Positions 9,571-20,205 of a DNA stretch of 64,000 nt are shown here, piece by piece (position 1 is the stretch's first letter; every line of letters begins with the position of its first letter). The stretch covers positions 1,178,001-1,242,000 of the forward strand of contig CM049999.1 in assembly GCA_016630955.3 (NCBI GenBank), written 5' to 3'. The position numbers and the translations under genes are program-made. The notes below the pieces were generated by a model, which was not told the origin of the DNA, searched no databases, and saw only the letters and a list, made by a program, of their open reading frames with translations. Source of the DNA: Didymella arachidicola. Its lineage: Eukaryota > Ascomycota > Dothideomycetes > Pleosporales > Didymellaceae.

Positions 9571-12331
9571 TCACATGACAGAGCACTCTCTGTCGGGACG
9601 ATTCTTGTCTTTGCCCTTCTTCTCCGATAGCTCGCCTGTAGGATCCCTGCTCTTGCTCCTGTGATGATCCTTCTTTCCCTTCTTGCTCTTCTTTTGCGAG
9701 AGCGTGGAGTCCTTCTGCTCTTTGACTGCACTGCTTTCCGGAGGCGTATGGTCCTCACTTTCGACAGAATTGATGACAATGACTGGGTCGTCGGTCGCAC
9801 CATCTTCGGCTATTGCGAGCTTGTCTTTACTGCCGCGTCCAGTCAGTCTAGACAGCGTCAGCGACAGTCGTCCCTCGCCACTTTGACTCGTCGGCCGGCT
9901 CTTGGTCCCCAGCCATGTCCTCGATCCGCGCCGTGATGCTGACAAGAAGGCGGCCTTTGACTCATCAGAGGGCGTGTGTGGCTCAGTGCGACCGCGCGAC
10001 ACGCTGTCAATGTCTTCAAATGCAATACTGCTTCGGCGATTGCTTGACATGCTGGCGCGACCGACTGGTTCGTCTGACATGACCGACTCAGGATGCACGT
10101 CTGTCGGCTTCACCTTGTCCCACTCGCCACTACTCTCGGCATCCGTAACACCCCCTTCCGGCGATGAGATGAGGGTCTCACGCGATGCAACAGAAGACAT
10201 GGCCCCAGTCTGTATTTCAGTATAGACTGGAGGGTCGCCTCTCGACGCCAATTCTTCGTCAATCGGCTGGACTTGGTAAAACAACAGGTACGGTGATTCG
10301 TCTCGTAGTGCTTTCTTGATGTCGACATCAGCGACTCTCGGATTCGAAAGGTCGTCGAACCGAAGCCACGCTCCTGTGTTGTTGTCGTCGTCTTGGGACA
10401 TGGATGTGCCTGGTCGCTCACGTTCGTTCGCACGGATGAGCGAGATGTAGTGCCCAGAGTCAACTGAGACGCCACGGTGGCAGACGACTGACTGCAGTAC
10501 TAACTTGAAGTTGCCGAAAAGCGGTCCTTCATCCGCGATCCTGTCATCTGAGACGAAATGCGGCAGGGCGATCTCCAATGGGATATCGACGTATGTGTTG
10601 AGACGCTTTGGTGCGCCATGAATAGTCATCGAGTATCGTTTGAGGCAGATGCCGAGAACGGGGCGACGAGCCGAAAAGTGTGCAGCTACCTGAGCGTCCG
10701 TACTGGGAACGTTGTCCGTATACCAGGCTGGTTGGCATTAGCTATGCGCGGTCGAGAGTGTGCTTATACTCACGAATGAGACTGAAGAATTGCCACGCCG
10801 GCATCAGGACCTCCTTTCTAAGAAGTGATGCTGACCGTGGCCGCCCACTGGAGCTGTTCTTCAACATGTCGTCTAGGTGTTTCTTCTCGTCGAACTTGTT
10901 GTCCTCGGTATTCTTAAACCTCTGACTGAAAATGCTGTCGGCACGCCGGCGTCCATCGAGGGTCGGTCTAATGGGCGTCAACGGAGTCGATGGTTCCATA
11001 GACACTGGAGTAGACACCATCGGCGACTCAGGACTCATCAGCTCAACGCTCTCGACATGGATTGTCTCGTTCTTCTCCGGATCTCGGTCGATTGTTTCGC
11101 GATTTACAGACCGAACAGATCCTATCGTGTTTTGTCTTTGCAGAAATCGCTTGACTTCGATGCGATTGTTGAAATATGTCTCCAAACAGTCTTCCAACGT
11201 GATGACACCCTCGCCTTCTTGTTCCGGAATGGCTACCTCTAGGAGTCGTTCGTTGACAAATTTATGGTCGTCTTCTTTGTCTTCTCGCCCGGTGTGGTAG
11301 ATGTCCATCTTCAGGGTGAGTAGTGGTAACTCGAGAGCGCCGGTGATGAAGGTGAATGCTTCAGACGCATCCTGCTGGCAGACTCTGGCGGCGTCTTCCC
11401 ACCCACAGTCTGCCAATGCATCCTGTAGATGCTTTGTCTGGTAATATGTTAATTTAGGCTCACTTGGAGTCGTCGGTGTACGTACGAGCTCGATCTTGAT
11501 AAGTCGTCCAGTCCTGAGCAGATTTACCCAGAGTCGCAGAATTGCGGCGAGCTTCTTCCTTGGCCCATCGTCAAAGTTATCGAACAACATTGCTTCGAAG
11601 GCGTCCAGCCGTGCAAACATGGCAAAGAGCAAAGCATCCAAGTAGCATGTCACCATGTTCCGGTTGATTGCTCCGGCCATTTGGATATTAGGATCGTAAT
11701 CCTTTAGCTCTCCCTCGATTGATTCGTTTGCGAGCAGCAAGACGTTGTATGCCTGGTCGATATTATCGGGGTACCATGCCAGTGCATGCTCGGCTTGCCC
11801 TTTTCCCATGCTAGTGATGCCCACACCCTGCAACCGGGAGAGCAGCATGGTGACCTGCCGTGGTCAGCGCTAGATCGGAGGGACCCTTCTGCCGGTACGC
11901 ACATTCTTGGACGCATCTTTGTCGGGGGTGGGTTTCGTGTCTTCGTTTGTGAATATCTTGTAGAGGTCGGACGATACTGGCTGGCCAGATTTTCCCTGCA
12001 GGGGCATATAGTCAGACGAGTCGGCAGTGGGTATTTTGGTATAGACTGGCGGAGAGGTTGCGCGACATGGTGCATGTAAGAATGACAGACGGTCCTCCAC
12101 GTTGCTTCGCAGCGCAGAGGGCAGCTTGTGATACAGCGACTCGAGACTGGAGGTGTTCTGGCGGGAACAGTACTGCCACTCTCGAGGGCTTGTATCGCAG
12201 GCAGGATGTAACAAAGGAATAGAAGAATTGGCGGAGACAGAGCGTACTGTGTTGCGGGCAGCGTCCTTGGACTTGCGCTTCTCGGCCTGGTGCTTCTCGC
12301 GGCGGCTGAGAAAGCGCTGCATGCCGTTCAT
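9571..12331 (-). CDS. Ubiquitin-specific protease with C-terminal CaaX box
   Basis: Four exons, 12331-11903, 11854-11486, 11437-10774 and 10727-9571, give 872 residues. The catalytic core is a USP: Cys box NRNMVTCYLDALLFAMF with Cys213, PVLGICLKRYSM ahead of the His box, and VDSGHYISLI with His580, then WLRFDDL supplying the third residue. The YLD after the Cys recalls the CYLD-type Cys box. A basic N-terminus (MNGMQRFLSRREKHQ) precedes it, and a long Ser-rich, presumably disordered tail follows. The protein ends RECSVM, so its last four residues, CSVM, form a CaaX prenylation signal; Met at the end favours farnesylation. The 48-base intron at 11438-11485 keeps frame and is inferred from its GTACGT donor and ACCAG acceptor. 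A further optional intron near 12180-12250 cannot be excluded. Confidence 0.9.
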
Positions 12332-12820
12332 GATGTGCGGTGACTATGCTGGACTTCCATTCAGGAGCAGGCAGTGGTGAAATATCCACAGCGTTCGTTG
12401 GGTCGGCAGCGGGGTAGGCAGCAAGCCTAAGTGTTGCGCGGGAAGGTGCAGACGAGGCGCGAGACAGCTACGAGACCCGGTGGGCGGATCTCAGGGCACG
12501 AGGCGGGCTGGTGAGGGCGGGTGATGACCACGCCACGGCGGGCTGGAAAGAGAGGAGTGAGACGCTCTGGACGAGTCCGCATGTGCGAAACAGTGCTCGG
12601 CGCATCAGCCGGACGACAGCATCCGAACATCTTGAATGCGGTCCTGCGTCGAGCAAGCGCGCCCCGCGGCGTTCGCGGCGGGCAGCTAAAGGCCCCTGCA
12701 GGCGCATGCTGGGACGTGATCCCTGCAGTTCCCTAGCCAAAACTTCAGAGGCGCCAAGCCCAACCTCCATCGACGAGGGCGTGTGGGCGCATATCCATCA
12801 CCAGGTCGACGTCACACATC
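12332..12820. promoter_or_regulatory. Divergent promoter region, ubiquitin protease and MRPL7
   Basis: Region between two divergent start codons. No gene seen; it must contain both promoters. No specific factor site is assigned. Confidence 0.5.
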
Positions 12821-13970
12821 ATGGCCCTGCGCGAGCTGCCATACCGGACGGCCACTGCCCTGTGCAGAGACGCCAGGCCCACCGTGAACGCCGCACAGCC
12901 ACTGTTGCGCCGCAATGCCGCGACCGACGCCGCCCCCGAGGTTGAGACGACATCGTTCGCGGACGCTGCAGCAAAGCCGGACGCCGTCGCGAAGGACTTT
13001 GATCCCATAGCGCGCAGCAGGGCGAGGAGAAGAGGAAACAAGCAGCTCCCGCCCAGCAGGTAGGACGCAATGGCTCTCCATCGCAGACGCTCCCGCTGAC
13101 AGATGCAAGATACCAATACCGCGAGCCCAAGTACTACCGCGGTCCTCTGCACCCCCACCAGCCCCTCCCCGTCTCGGACCCAGCCTCACGACGCTTCCAG
13201 CCCGGGCCGTTCACCCTGCCTCGCCTCGACCAGACGTACCAGAGCACAATCGCACAAGACATCCTTGCCTTGACCTACCAGCACTACCCTCCGGGCTACC
13301 GGGCGCCCAAGGTCGAGCAGAGATTACGAGAATGGCAGGGAGACTCGCCCTACTACAAGGGACGCCCGCTGCGAGGGCCACGAGGAAAGGGTGAGGTCCT
13401 TCGTTTGCTGCAGGAGCCGCGCACCTTCCGCAACATCCCCAAGATCACCAAGGTCGTCATCCACTCCATGGTCCCCGAGGCGATGCAGGACAGCGCCCAC
13501 ATGCACGTCGCCGGTATGATCCTGCAGGCCATCACCAACGTGCGCGTCGAATCACACAAGGCAAGGCACAACGTAGTGGGATGGGGGCTGCGTGAAGGCC
13601 GCTATGTGTCCGTCACTGCCACAATGGAGCGCGAAGATGCTTCTCACTTCCTCGAGAAGCTCATCGACGTTGTCCTCCCCAGGATCAAGGAGTGGAAGGG
13701 TGTGCCAGGCTCATCAGGAGACGGCCACGGCAACATCAGCTTCGGTCTCACACCCGACCAGCTTGCCCTCTTTCCGGAGATCGAGGTCAACTATGACGCG
13801 TAAGACGATCGCAACCAAAAGCACGACGTTCTCTAACATCCTTCAGATACCCACCTAAGATGATCCCCGGTTGCCACATTACCATCATCACCGACGCTAC
13901 AAGCAACAAGGACGCTCGCCTGCTAACACAGTCTATCGGCCTGCCATTCTACGGCAAGCTCAACGACTAG
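12821..13970 (+). CDS. MRPL7: Mitochondrial large ribosomal subunit protein uL5m
   Basis: Three exons, 12821-13059, 13110-13799 and 13847-13970, encode 350 residues. An arginine-rich mitochondrial presequence (MALRELPYRTATALCRDA) is followed by a fungal-specific N-terminal extension rich in aromatic and proline residues. The uL5 core begins around RTFRNIPKITKVVIHSM. Later landmarks are a QAITNVRVESHKARHNVVGW block, VVLPRIKEWKGV, ISFGLTPDQLALFPEIEVNYD, and a C-terminal MIPGCHITIITDA. The protein sits in the central protuberance of the mitoribosome, contacting 5S-equivalent structures and tRNA. Both introns are short, and the second interrupts NYDA/YPPK, restoring the conserved end. Confidence 0.94.
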
Positions 13971-14287
13971 ACATGAGCATCGATCACTCTGTGTATAAGA
14001 TTTTGTAACATCTGTAAGATTCCAGACAGCCGGTCGTTGGCGAGCGATCCTCCCAGCTAAGCAATGTATCCATTGAACGCACTTCCTGATTCACCTTCAC
14101 TTCTCATCCTCGCTACGCTCTTCCTTCCCACTCTAACCTGACAGCAATTCTTTCTTTGCGCTTTCTAGTTTGTCCACTCACTGTCAGCTTGCCCTCAAGT
14201 GTCGAGCTCCTCTCAGCTACTCACCTGCAAGCATCAGTGATGCCCCTCATCGCTCTCACTCAACCGTTCGCGTAAGAACGCGACCCA
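13971..14287. other. Intergenic, MRPL7 to SET gene
   Basis: MRPL7 3' end and promoter of the SET gene; pyrimidine-rich upstream of the SET start. No gene seen. Confidence 0.55.
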
Positions 14288-15202
14288 ATGGAGGCAGTCT
14301 GTCGATCGACCGCAGACTCGAACGGCACTGCAGGAACAGTCAAGCCACGTGTCGATCCAGGAGAACGCTTCTCCTACACCACTCTTGATGGCGGCACCGC
14401 GGTCTTGATCACATGTTATCAGGTGCACACCTACATGTTTAACATATGCCAGTTTGTGCCTTTCCATTACCCATCCACTTGGCCTGCCGGTCGACCCTGG
14501 CCACCACACACCATTGAGGATCTGTGCGGCGCGCCTGATTGCGACGACTGGCCTTGCGTGGGCAACCAATACCTCCCCACCAGCATCTGCAGAGACAGCC
14601 TATGTAAACACACCCTTCCCAACTGGGCGACAGCAAACAAGTCCTGGGAGACCTTCTTCGAGCTGCGCGAGACCACCAACCGCGGCATCGGCGTCTTCGC
14701 AAAACAACCCTTCAAAATGTTCGACATCCTCGGCTGGTACGCAGGAGACGTAACGCCATACGGCGTCGGCACTGGCGTCTACGCGCTCTCAATGGCCATC
14801 GGCGAGTCTCCCTCTCCTAGGAAACCAGACACGTCGCGCTACCTCACCTTCCATCTCGAGTCGTACGCCGAACACGTCGAGGAGGAAATCACCATCGATG
14901 CGCAGGTGCGTGGGAATTGGACGCGCTTCATCAATCATTCCTGCGCCCCGAATACCACCTTCGCGACGCGCCGTGTGGGTCGGACACGCATCATGGCTGT
15001 TAAAGCGTGGAGGGATATCGCGGTAGGAGAGGAGGTGACGATTCATTATGGGGAGACTTATTTCGAGGCGAGGACTTGTCTTTGTGGTGCTGAGAATTGC
15101 TTGGAAGTGGAAAAGGCGGAGCGGAAGGCAGCAAAGGACGCTGAGGCGATTGCGGCGGACTCCTTAGAGCGCGGTGTTGACGGTTTACGGCTTGGAGAAT
15201 AG
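14288..15202 (+). CDS. SET-domain protein, probable protein lysine methyltransferase
   Basis: Uninterrupted frame of 304 residues starting MEAVCRSTADSN. A Cys-rich segment (LCGAPDCDDWPC and CRDSLC, about residues 78-106) looks like a zinc-binding pre-SET element. The SET domain follows: RGIGVFAKQPF, an ILGWYAGDVTPYG block, RFINHSCAPN (the NHSCxPN motif that binds SAM and forms the pseudoknot), then GEEVTIHYGETYF and a post-SET-like CLCGAENC. These are the residues expected of an active enzyme. The substrate is unknown; the domain order resembles small fungal SET proteins rather than SET1, SET2 or DIM-5, which are longer or carry other domains. Convergent with GID9. Confidence 0.85.
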   Translation: MEAVCRSTADSNGTAGTVKPRVDPGERFSYTTLDGGTAVLITCYQVHTYMFNICQFVPFHYPSTWPAGRPWPPHTIEDLCGAPDCDDWPCVGNQYLPTSICRDSLCKHTLPNWATANKSWETFFELRETTNRGIGVFAKQPFKMFDILGWYAGDVTPYGVGTGVYALSMAIGESPSPRKPDTSRYLTFHLESYAEHVEEEITIDAQVRGNWTRFINHSCAPNTTFATRRVGRTRIMAVKAWRDIAVGEEVTIHYGETYFEARTCLCGAENCLEVEKAERKAAKDAEAIAADSLERGVDGLRLGE

Positions 15203-15459
15203 TTCATGGCTGCTATGAGCAGATGTGTGTGGGTGATGACGAAAAGCAGGTATTTGCTTATACATACGGGGGACATGCCCCATGCAAAAGCCATACTATG
15301 CAGCAGCTGTGTTCAACCCCCGATCACACGATGCCATCCATTCCTGGCCCCATGCTCAAATCCTCATATCCCCAACGCCTCGCGCCTTGCTATGCTTATC
15401 CCAAACCCCCCAAACTCGACAAAAACCACACCGCAACCAAACACGACACAACCACCCCC

Positions 15460-16836
15460 TCACAGCACAAACACCCTCCTCACCTCATCCTCCCTACACA
15501 ACCCCTCCTTCCCCCCACCCCCCACCGGATCCCTAACCCACCCCCTCTCCGTCCCCACCTTCTCATTAAACACCCTCAACCGCTCACTCCCGTAAATCCG
15601 ACCACTGGGCAACACCACAGGATCGTTCTCAACAATGCTCTTCGTGTGGTGCGCATACGGCACATTGCGCGCGAGCTCGTTCAGCTCGGTGCTGCAGATG
15701 GGGCATACGGTTGACGTTGCGTTGGCGTTGTTGGTCGTCGAGGGGGTGTATGCGGGGTGGCAGGCTGGTGTTTTGAGGGCGCTGAGGCCGGCGGAGAGGG
15801 CGATGTGGAGGAGCGGGCGGGGCGGGAGGGAGTACAGTGTGTGGTGGGTTGTGAGGAAGAGGGTGGAGAGGGAGAGCCAGCGGGTGGGGGAGTAGAGGGA
15901 CTGTGACGGTGTTAGCAGGGTTGGGGGGGGGGGGGGGCACGTACGGCGTAGGGCTCGACGTCGTCCCAGGGCCGGTAGGCTAGTAGACCTGCTGCGCGGC
16001 CTAGAAGCTCAAAGTCCCCACTGCTGCTGAGGTACTTTTTTGCGTGCACGCGGGCCTCGAGGAGTTTTGCTTCGCCTCCGCCGTCGCTGATCCGGACGCC
16101 TTCTCTAAACACGTCGTCCATGCCCGCGACCCCGCTCTCGTGCCCCGCCCGCACCATCTCAATGTACTGCTGCAGCCTGAGCTCGAACTCGAGCATGCTG
16201 CCGCTCTTCTTGAGCTCCTTGCTATGCTCCTTGCACCACTCGAGCGCGAGCGCTGTGCTCTGGCCCTCGCTCAGACTGCGCTCGATCTTGTGGCACGCGA
16301 CGAATGCGTCGACGTCGACGAGGTCTTCGATGCCCTTTGTGCGCGCGAGACACGCCGCGCTGTTCGAGTAGCCCTCGCGCAGCAGGTAGTCGACGAGTAG
16401 GCGGCTGAGACGCACGCGGCTCCACTCGTCGTACTTGACGTCCACTAGGCTCTGGACATGGTGTAGGTCCTGTAAGTGTTGCAGGCGCGCTTTGGCGGCT
16501 TTGTGTAGTTTCGCCTCTTCTTCTTGGAGGTTTGACAATTTTCGCTTCAGCCCTTGCATTTTTGTGATCATGGCGTCGAGGGATTCCAGGCTCTGTGTCG
16601 GGTCATCGGTCTTGGAGGCGGCTTTTGTGGTGCTCTGGAGAGAGGATGTGAACGAGGTGGTGGAGTGTTCGATGAGGCGTTGGGCGTTTTTGAAGTTTCG
16701 CCGTGACAGCTCGTAGGGCATACGTAGGAGTGGCTGGTCCTGGGTCTGCGTTAGCATAGCTTGTGTGGGTGGAGAGAGGACGTGCAAGCAACAGATGCGA
16801 CTCTGCGTTGAGCTTCGTGCTGGTAAGCTCCGCCAT
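15460..16836 (-). CDS. GID9: GID/CTLH ubiquitin ligase subunit (Fyv10/Gid9, MAEA family)
   Basis: Three exons, 16836-16786, 16739-15945 and 15900-15460, give 428 residues. The N-terminus MAELTSTKLNAES runs through the first junction into LLLDQPLLRMPYEL, the conserved family start. A coiled coil (about 60-115) is followed by LisH (LSRLLVDYLLREGY), CTLH and CRA segments. The C-terminus has the degenerate RING, CPICSTELNELA, ending near SGRIYG. Known role: catalytic-module partner in the GID/CTLH E3 that degrades gluconeogenic enzymes. Intron 1 begins with GC rather than GT, and only this choice preserves frame. Yeast has both Fyv10/Gid9 and Gid2; MAEA-type features favour Gid9. Confidence 0.92.
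15923..15937. repeat. Run of 15 G in GID9 intron 2
   Basis: An uninterrupted mononucleotide G tract on the plus strand, poly-C on the transcript, inside the 44-base second intron of the GID9 gene, close to the 5' splice site. Confidence 0.9.
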
Positions 16837-17332
16837 CGCGGCGAGACAAGGCCAGAAGATGTCCAAAGTTGGACGGTCCGTTCTCGTAGCTTGACAGATC
16901 TTAGCAGCAGCGGAGATCAAGGCACTTGGAAACAGTAATGCGTGGTGGTGTTACGTCGAGGACCGGAATGGCGCGTCACCGCCGAGGTCTCTTGCGGGGT
17001 GATCAGCGCTCATGCTCGCGAACTGGCCCATGCCGAACTCATCACGACAGCACGCAGCATCTACAAAGACCTTGCTTGCTCTTTTGAATCATTCTTATTC
17101 TACGTGATATCATTTTGGTCGTAACCCAAATCTAAGAACTCCTCTAAGCCCAATGCATCGAAACGCGGTATCCAGTTGTCTCTACCCACGCAGAACAGAC
17201 ACTGAAGCTGGACGCGCTGAGCTGCCAGCCTACTGCAGGGGTATCATGAACCCTGCTCCAAGGCCACTTTTGCTTCGAGCCCGCGTCCCGCAGCTCGGAA
17301 AACGCATGCAATTTTTAAAAACCAAACAACGC
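16837..17332. other. Intergenic, GID9 promoter and ARB1 3' end
   Basis: Tandem minus-strand spacing between ARB1 and GID9. No gene seen. Confidence 0.6.
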
Positions 17333-19274
17333 TTAAGCAAGGACACCAGTCGAAGACATCTTCTTGCGGAGGTGGTTCTTGTACTCGCCGATCGAACCAT
17401 CCCACCTGCGGACAGTCTTGTGCTCGCAGACCATGATGTCCTTGGCAATTTTATCCAGGAGACTAAACAAGTTAGCAAAATTCCAGTAAAAACATTGGGG
17501 AGAACATACCGGAAGTCGTGGGAAACCACAACAACACCACCGCTGAAAGCGTTGATGGCATCTGCCAGAGAGTCGATGGTGGGGATATCGAGACCGTTGG
17601 TAGGTTCGTCGAGCAACAACATGTTGGGACCCTCGATAGCAAGGAGGGCGAAAACAATACGGGACTTCTGACCGTCGGAGAGGGTGGCCATCTTCGATGT
17701 CTGAGCTTCACCAGTCATACCAAAGCGTCCCAGCTGCTGGCGCCAGTACTGGTAGTCCTGGCTGATGTGAGAGAACTTGTCCTTGACGAAGTCGAGAGCA
17801 GACTTTGTCAAATCAAGTTGCTCAGCAGAGTGCTGAGAGTAGACACCGAGCTTCAAGTGAGTGTGACGGGAAACAACACCGCTTGTAGGGCTGAGCTTGC
17901 CAGTGAAAATGTTGAGAAGAGTCGACTTTCCGACACCGTTGGGTCCGACAAGAGCGGTACGAGAGTCCATGTCGACACCAAAGTCGAGGTTCTCGTACAG
18001 GTTGTTCTCTGGGTTGCCGTCGTAGGAGAAAGTGACATTGTCGAGCGAAAGCACGGGCGGGGGCAGCTTCTCGACATCAGCGAAACGGAAAGAGAAGACT
18101 CTGTCGACCTGTACAGGCTCAATGAGACCATCTGCCTCCATCTTGTCAAGAATCTTCTGGCGAGACTTGGCCTGCCTGACCAAGTTGGCATATGTACCGG
18201 CGGAAGCGATGAACTTCTTGATGTGCTTGATCTCGTCCTGCTGCTTCTCGTAGGCCTTGGTCTGGTTGACCTCCTGCTCGGAGCGGGTTTTGTGGTAAGA
18301 GTCGTAGTTACCTCCGTAGTAGAGGAGCTGCTTCATGCGCATGTCGATCATGTTTGTGCAGACACCGTTGAGGAAATCCATGGAGTGGGAGACGAGGATA
18401 AGAGTGCGGTCCCACTTCTTCATGTACTCCTCGAGCCACACGCAGGCCTCCAGATCCAAATGGGCAGTGGGGTCGTCGAGCAGCAGAAGAGCAGGCTTAA
18501 CGAACAGAGCCTTAGCGAGGGCGACACGCATGCGCCATCCACCGGACATGTCCTTGGTCTTCTTGGTGATGGTCTTCTTGTTGAATCCGAGACCGGTCAG
18601 GATGAGGGAGGCGCGAACGTGGAAGGTGGAAGGATCCATGCTCTCTTGACGCTGTGTAATTGTTAGCTATATCCTGACGAAACATACGGAATACATACTT
18701 CGTAGATTTCCTCAAGCTGCTGGGCCTCAGGGCCTTCCTTCTCGAGGATCTCCTCGGCGAGCTTCTCGAGACGAGCCAACTCGTTCTCTGCCTCACGGAC
18801 GACCCACTCAAGGGCGCCCAACTCAGTCTTGGGAGCACCCTTGTTGAGAAGGTAGATATCGATGTGCTCGGGGAAGGGGAATTCGCGGGCGTCGATGGCC
18901 TTGAGGAGAGTGGTCTTTCCGCAACCGTTCTCACCCAAAAGACCGTAGCGGCGACCATAGGTGACTTCGAGAGTAGTGTCGTTGAACAGAACCTTTCCGT
19001 GGAACACGAGCGAGGCCGAGGTGATCTTGACGTCGCGAGAGGCCGGGAGAGAGGCGAGAACACCGGTGGTGACACGGTCGGACAGACCGTGCTTGTCCTC
19101 CTGCATGGTGAGCTTGCGGACTTCCTCGTTGAGTTCGAGGTCCTCAGCAGCATCGCCGTTCACCGACGAAGCCTTGGAGGCATTCTTGGACGAAGCCTTG
19201 GATGCGAGGGTCTTCTTGGGCTTGCCCTCGGCAGCGCGCTTTGCCTCACGGGCAGCCTTCGATGCGGAGACCAT
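17333..19274 (-). CDS. ARB1: ABC-F ATPase ARB1, ribosome biogenesis factor
   Basis: Three exons, 19274-18699, 18651-17510 and 17462-17333, give 615 residues, the normal ARB1 length. There are two ATP-binding cassettes and no membrane segments. NBD1 has GENGCGKTT, signature MSGGWRMR and Walker B LLLLDDPTAHLD. NBD2 has GPNGVGKST, LSDGQKSR and LLLDEPTNGLD. The ABC-F linker between them is charged, with KAYEKQQDE. The N-terminus is lysine/alanine-rich (KAAREAKRAAEG), as in yeast Arb1, which shuttles and aids 40S and 60S maturation. The last intron joins SHDFR to LLDKIAKDIMVCEHKTV. NBD1 carries Asp where most ABC-F proteins have the catalytic Glu. The 3' end region is AT-richer than the coding sequence. 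Confidence 0.95.
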
Positions 19275-20205
19275 GTTGTATAGTTGTTAAGAGAAGGACG
19301 CGGGTGGTGGGGTGTGAGAGGAAAACTCGTCGAATTTCAAGATATGGCGGGGCAGATAGACCCACTCTCTTTATCGATATCGAACGACGACAAAGAGCAA
19401 ATGCAACACTCGACAAAAAGAACGAGTGGATTTAGGAGGAGGAGGTGAGGAGAAAGAGTCGGTGTAAGAAAGAGATGGGTAGGTATAGGTTCGCTCGGGC
19501 AAAGCCTCGTCTGAAGAACCCTATGAACGTGCCTAATTTTTCTCGTTGGTCGTGGCGAAGCCTGATACCAACCAATGAGCGCACCAGCAAGTGCACCAGC
19601 GTCATCGGGCAGGTAAGGCTCTGGGCAGACCGTGCCGGCATGAAGCCGCAACCCCAGAAAATCACAGCGAAGACAGCGAAAGAGGGGGTCAGGTTCAAAC
19701 GCTGGCACATGCGACCGTGTTACGTGAACCTCTCTTCGCTCATCTACAATTTCACGACTGTAGTGTTGATTCGACGCACAGAATTGTCAGCTTACAGTGG
19801 GTGAGGGTCGCCCTATTCCAGACGCAGATTATTATTCTAGGAGGACGTGTTCGGATTCAGAAGTTGAAGCACAACAGCAGAAGCAGTGGGTACCATCATC
19901 GCACCCTGGTATTGCAGTGTTGATGCCAGCTTTCCCAAGATCTCAAGTCAATCTACACTGTTTGACATGTGTGGTCGAAAGATGAAGCACACCGCCTGCA
20001 CATTGGGATGACCAAATCGTCAAAGGGCAATTCGATTAAACGCACATGACAGGGTCGAAGTGGCTTGTTGTTCATATCGCTATTAATTATCACATCACTG
20101 AAAGAGCAGAGGTGCCTCGGAGACCGCGCATGTCCTTCATTGCTCTTATCTATGGCTTCCCAATCTGGTTGGTGCGCGATAGACAAGTGTGGGACTATGG
20201 AACCA
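19275..20205. other. Intergenic, HPP 3' end to ARB1 promoter
   Basis: About 0.9 kb without a convincing gene. Short frames on both strands do not show family motifs, and several overlap one another. It contains the ARB1 promoter. Confidence 0.55.

Noticed and set aside
17518..18666. 382-codon plus-strand frame opposite ARB1
   Set aside because: Antisense shadow of a codon-biased ABC-F gene; ARB1 motifs are unambiguous.
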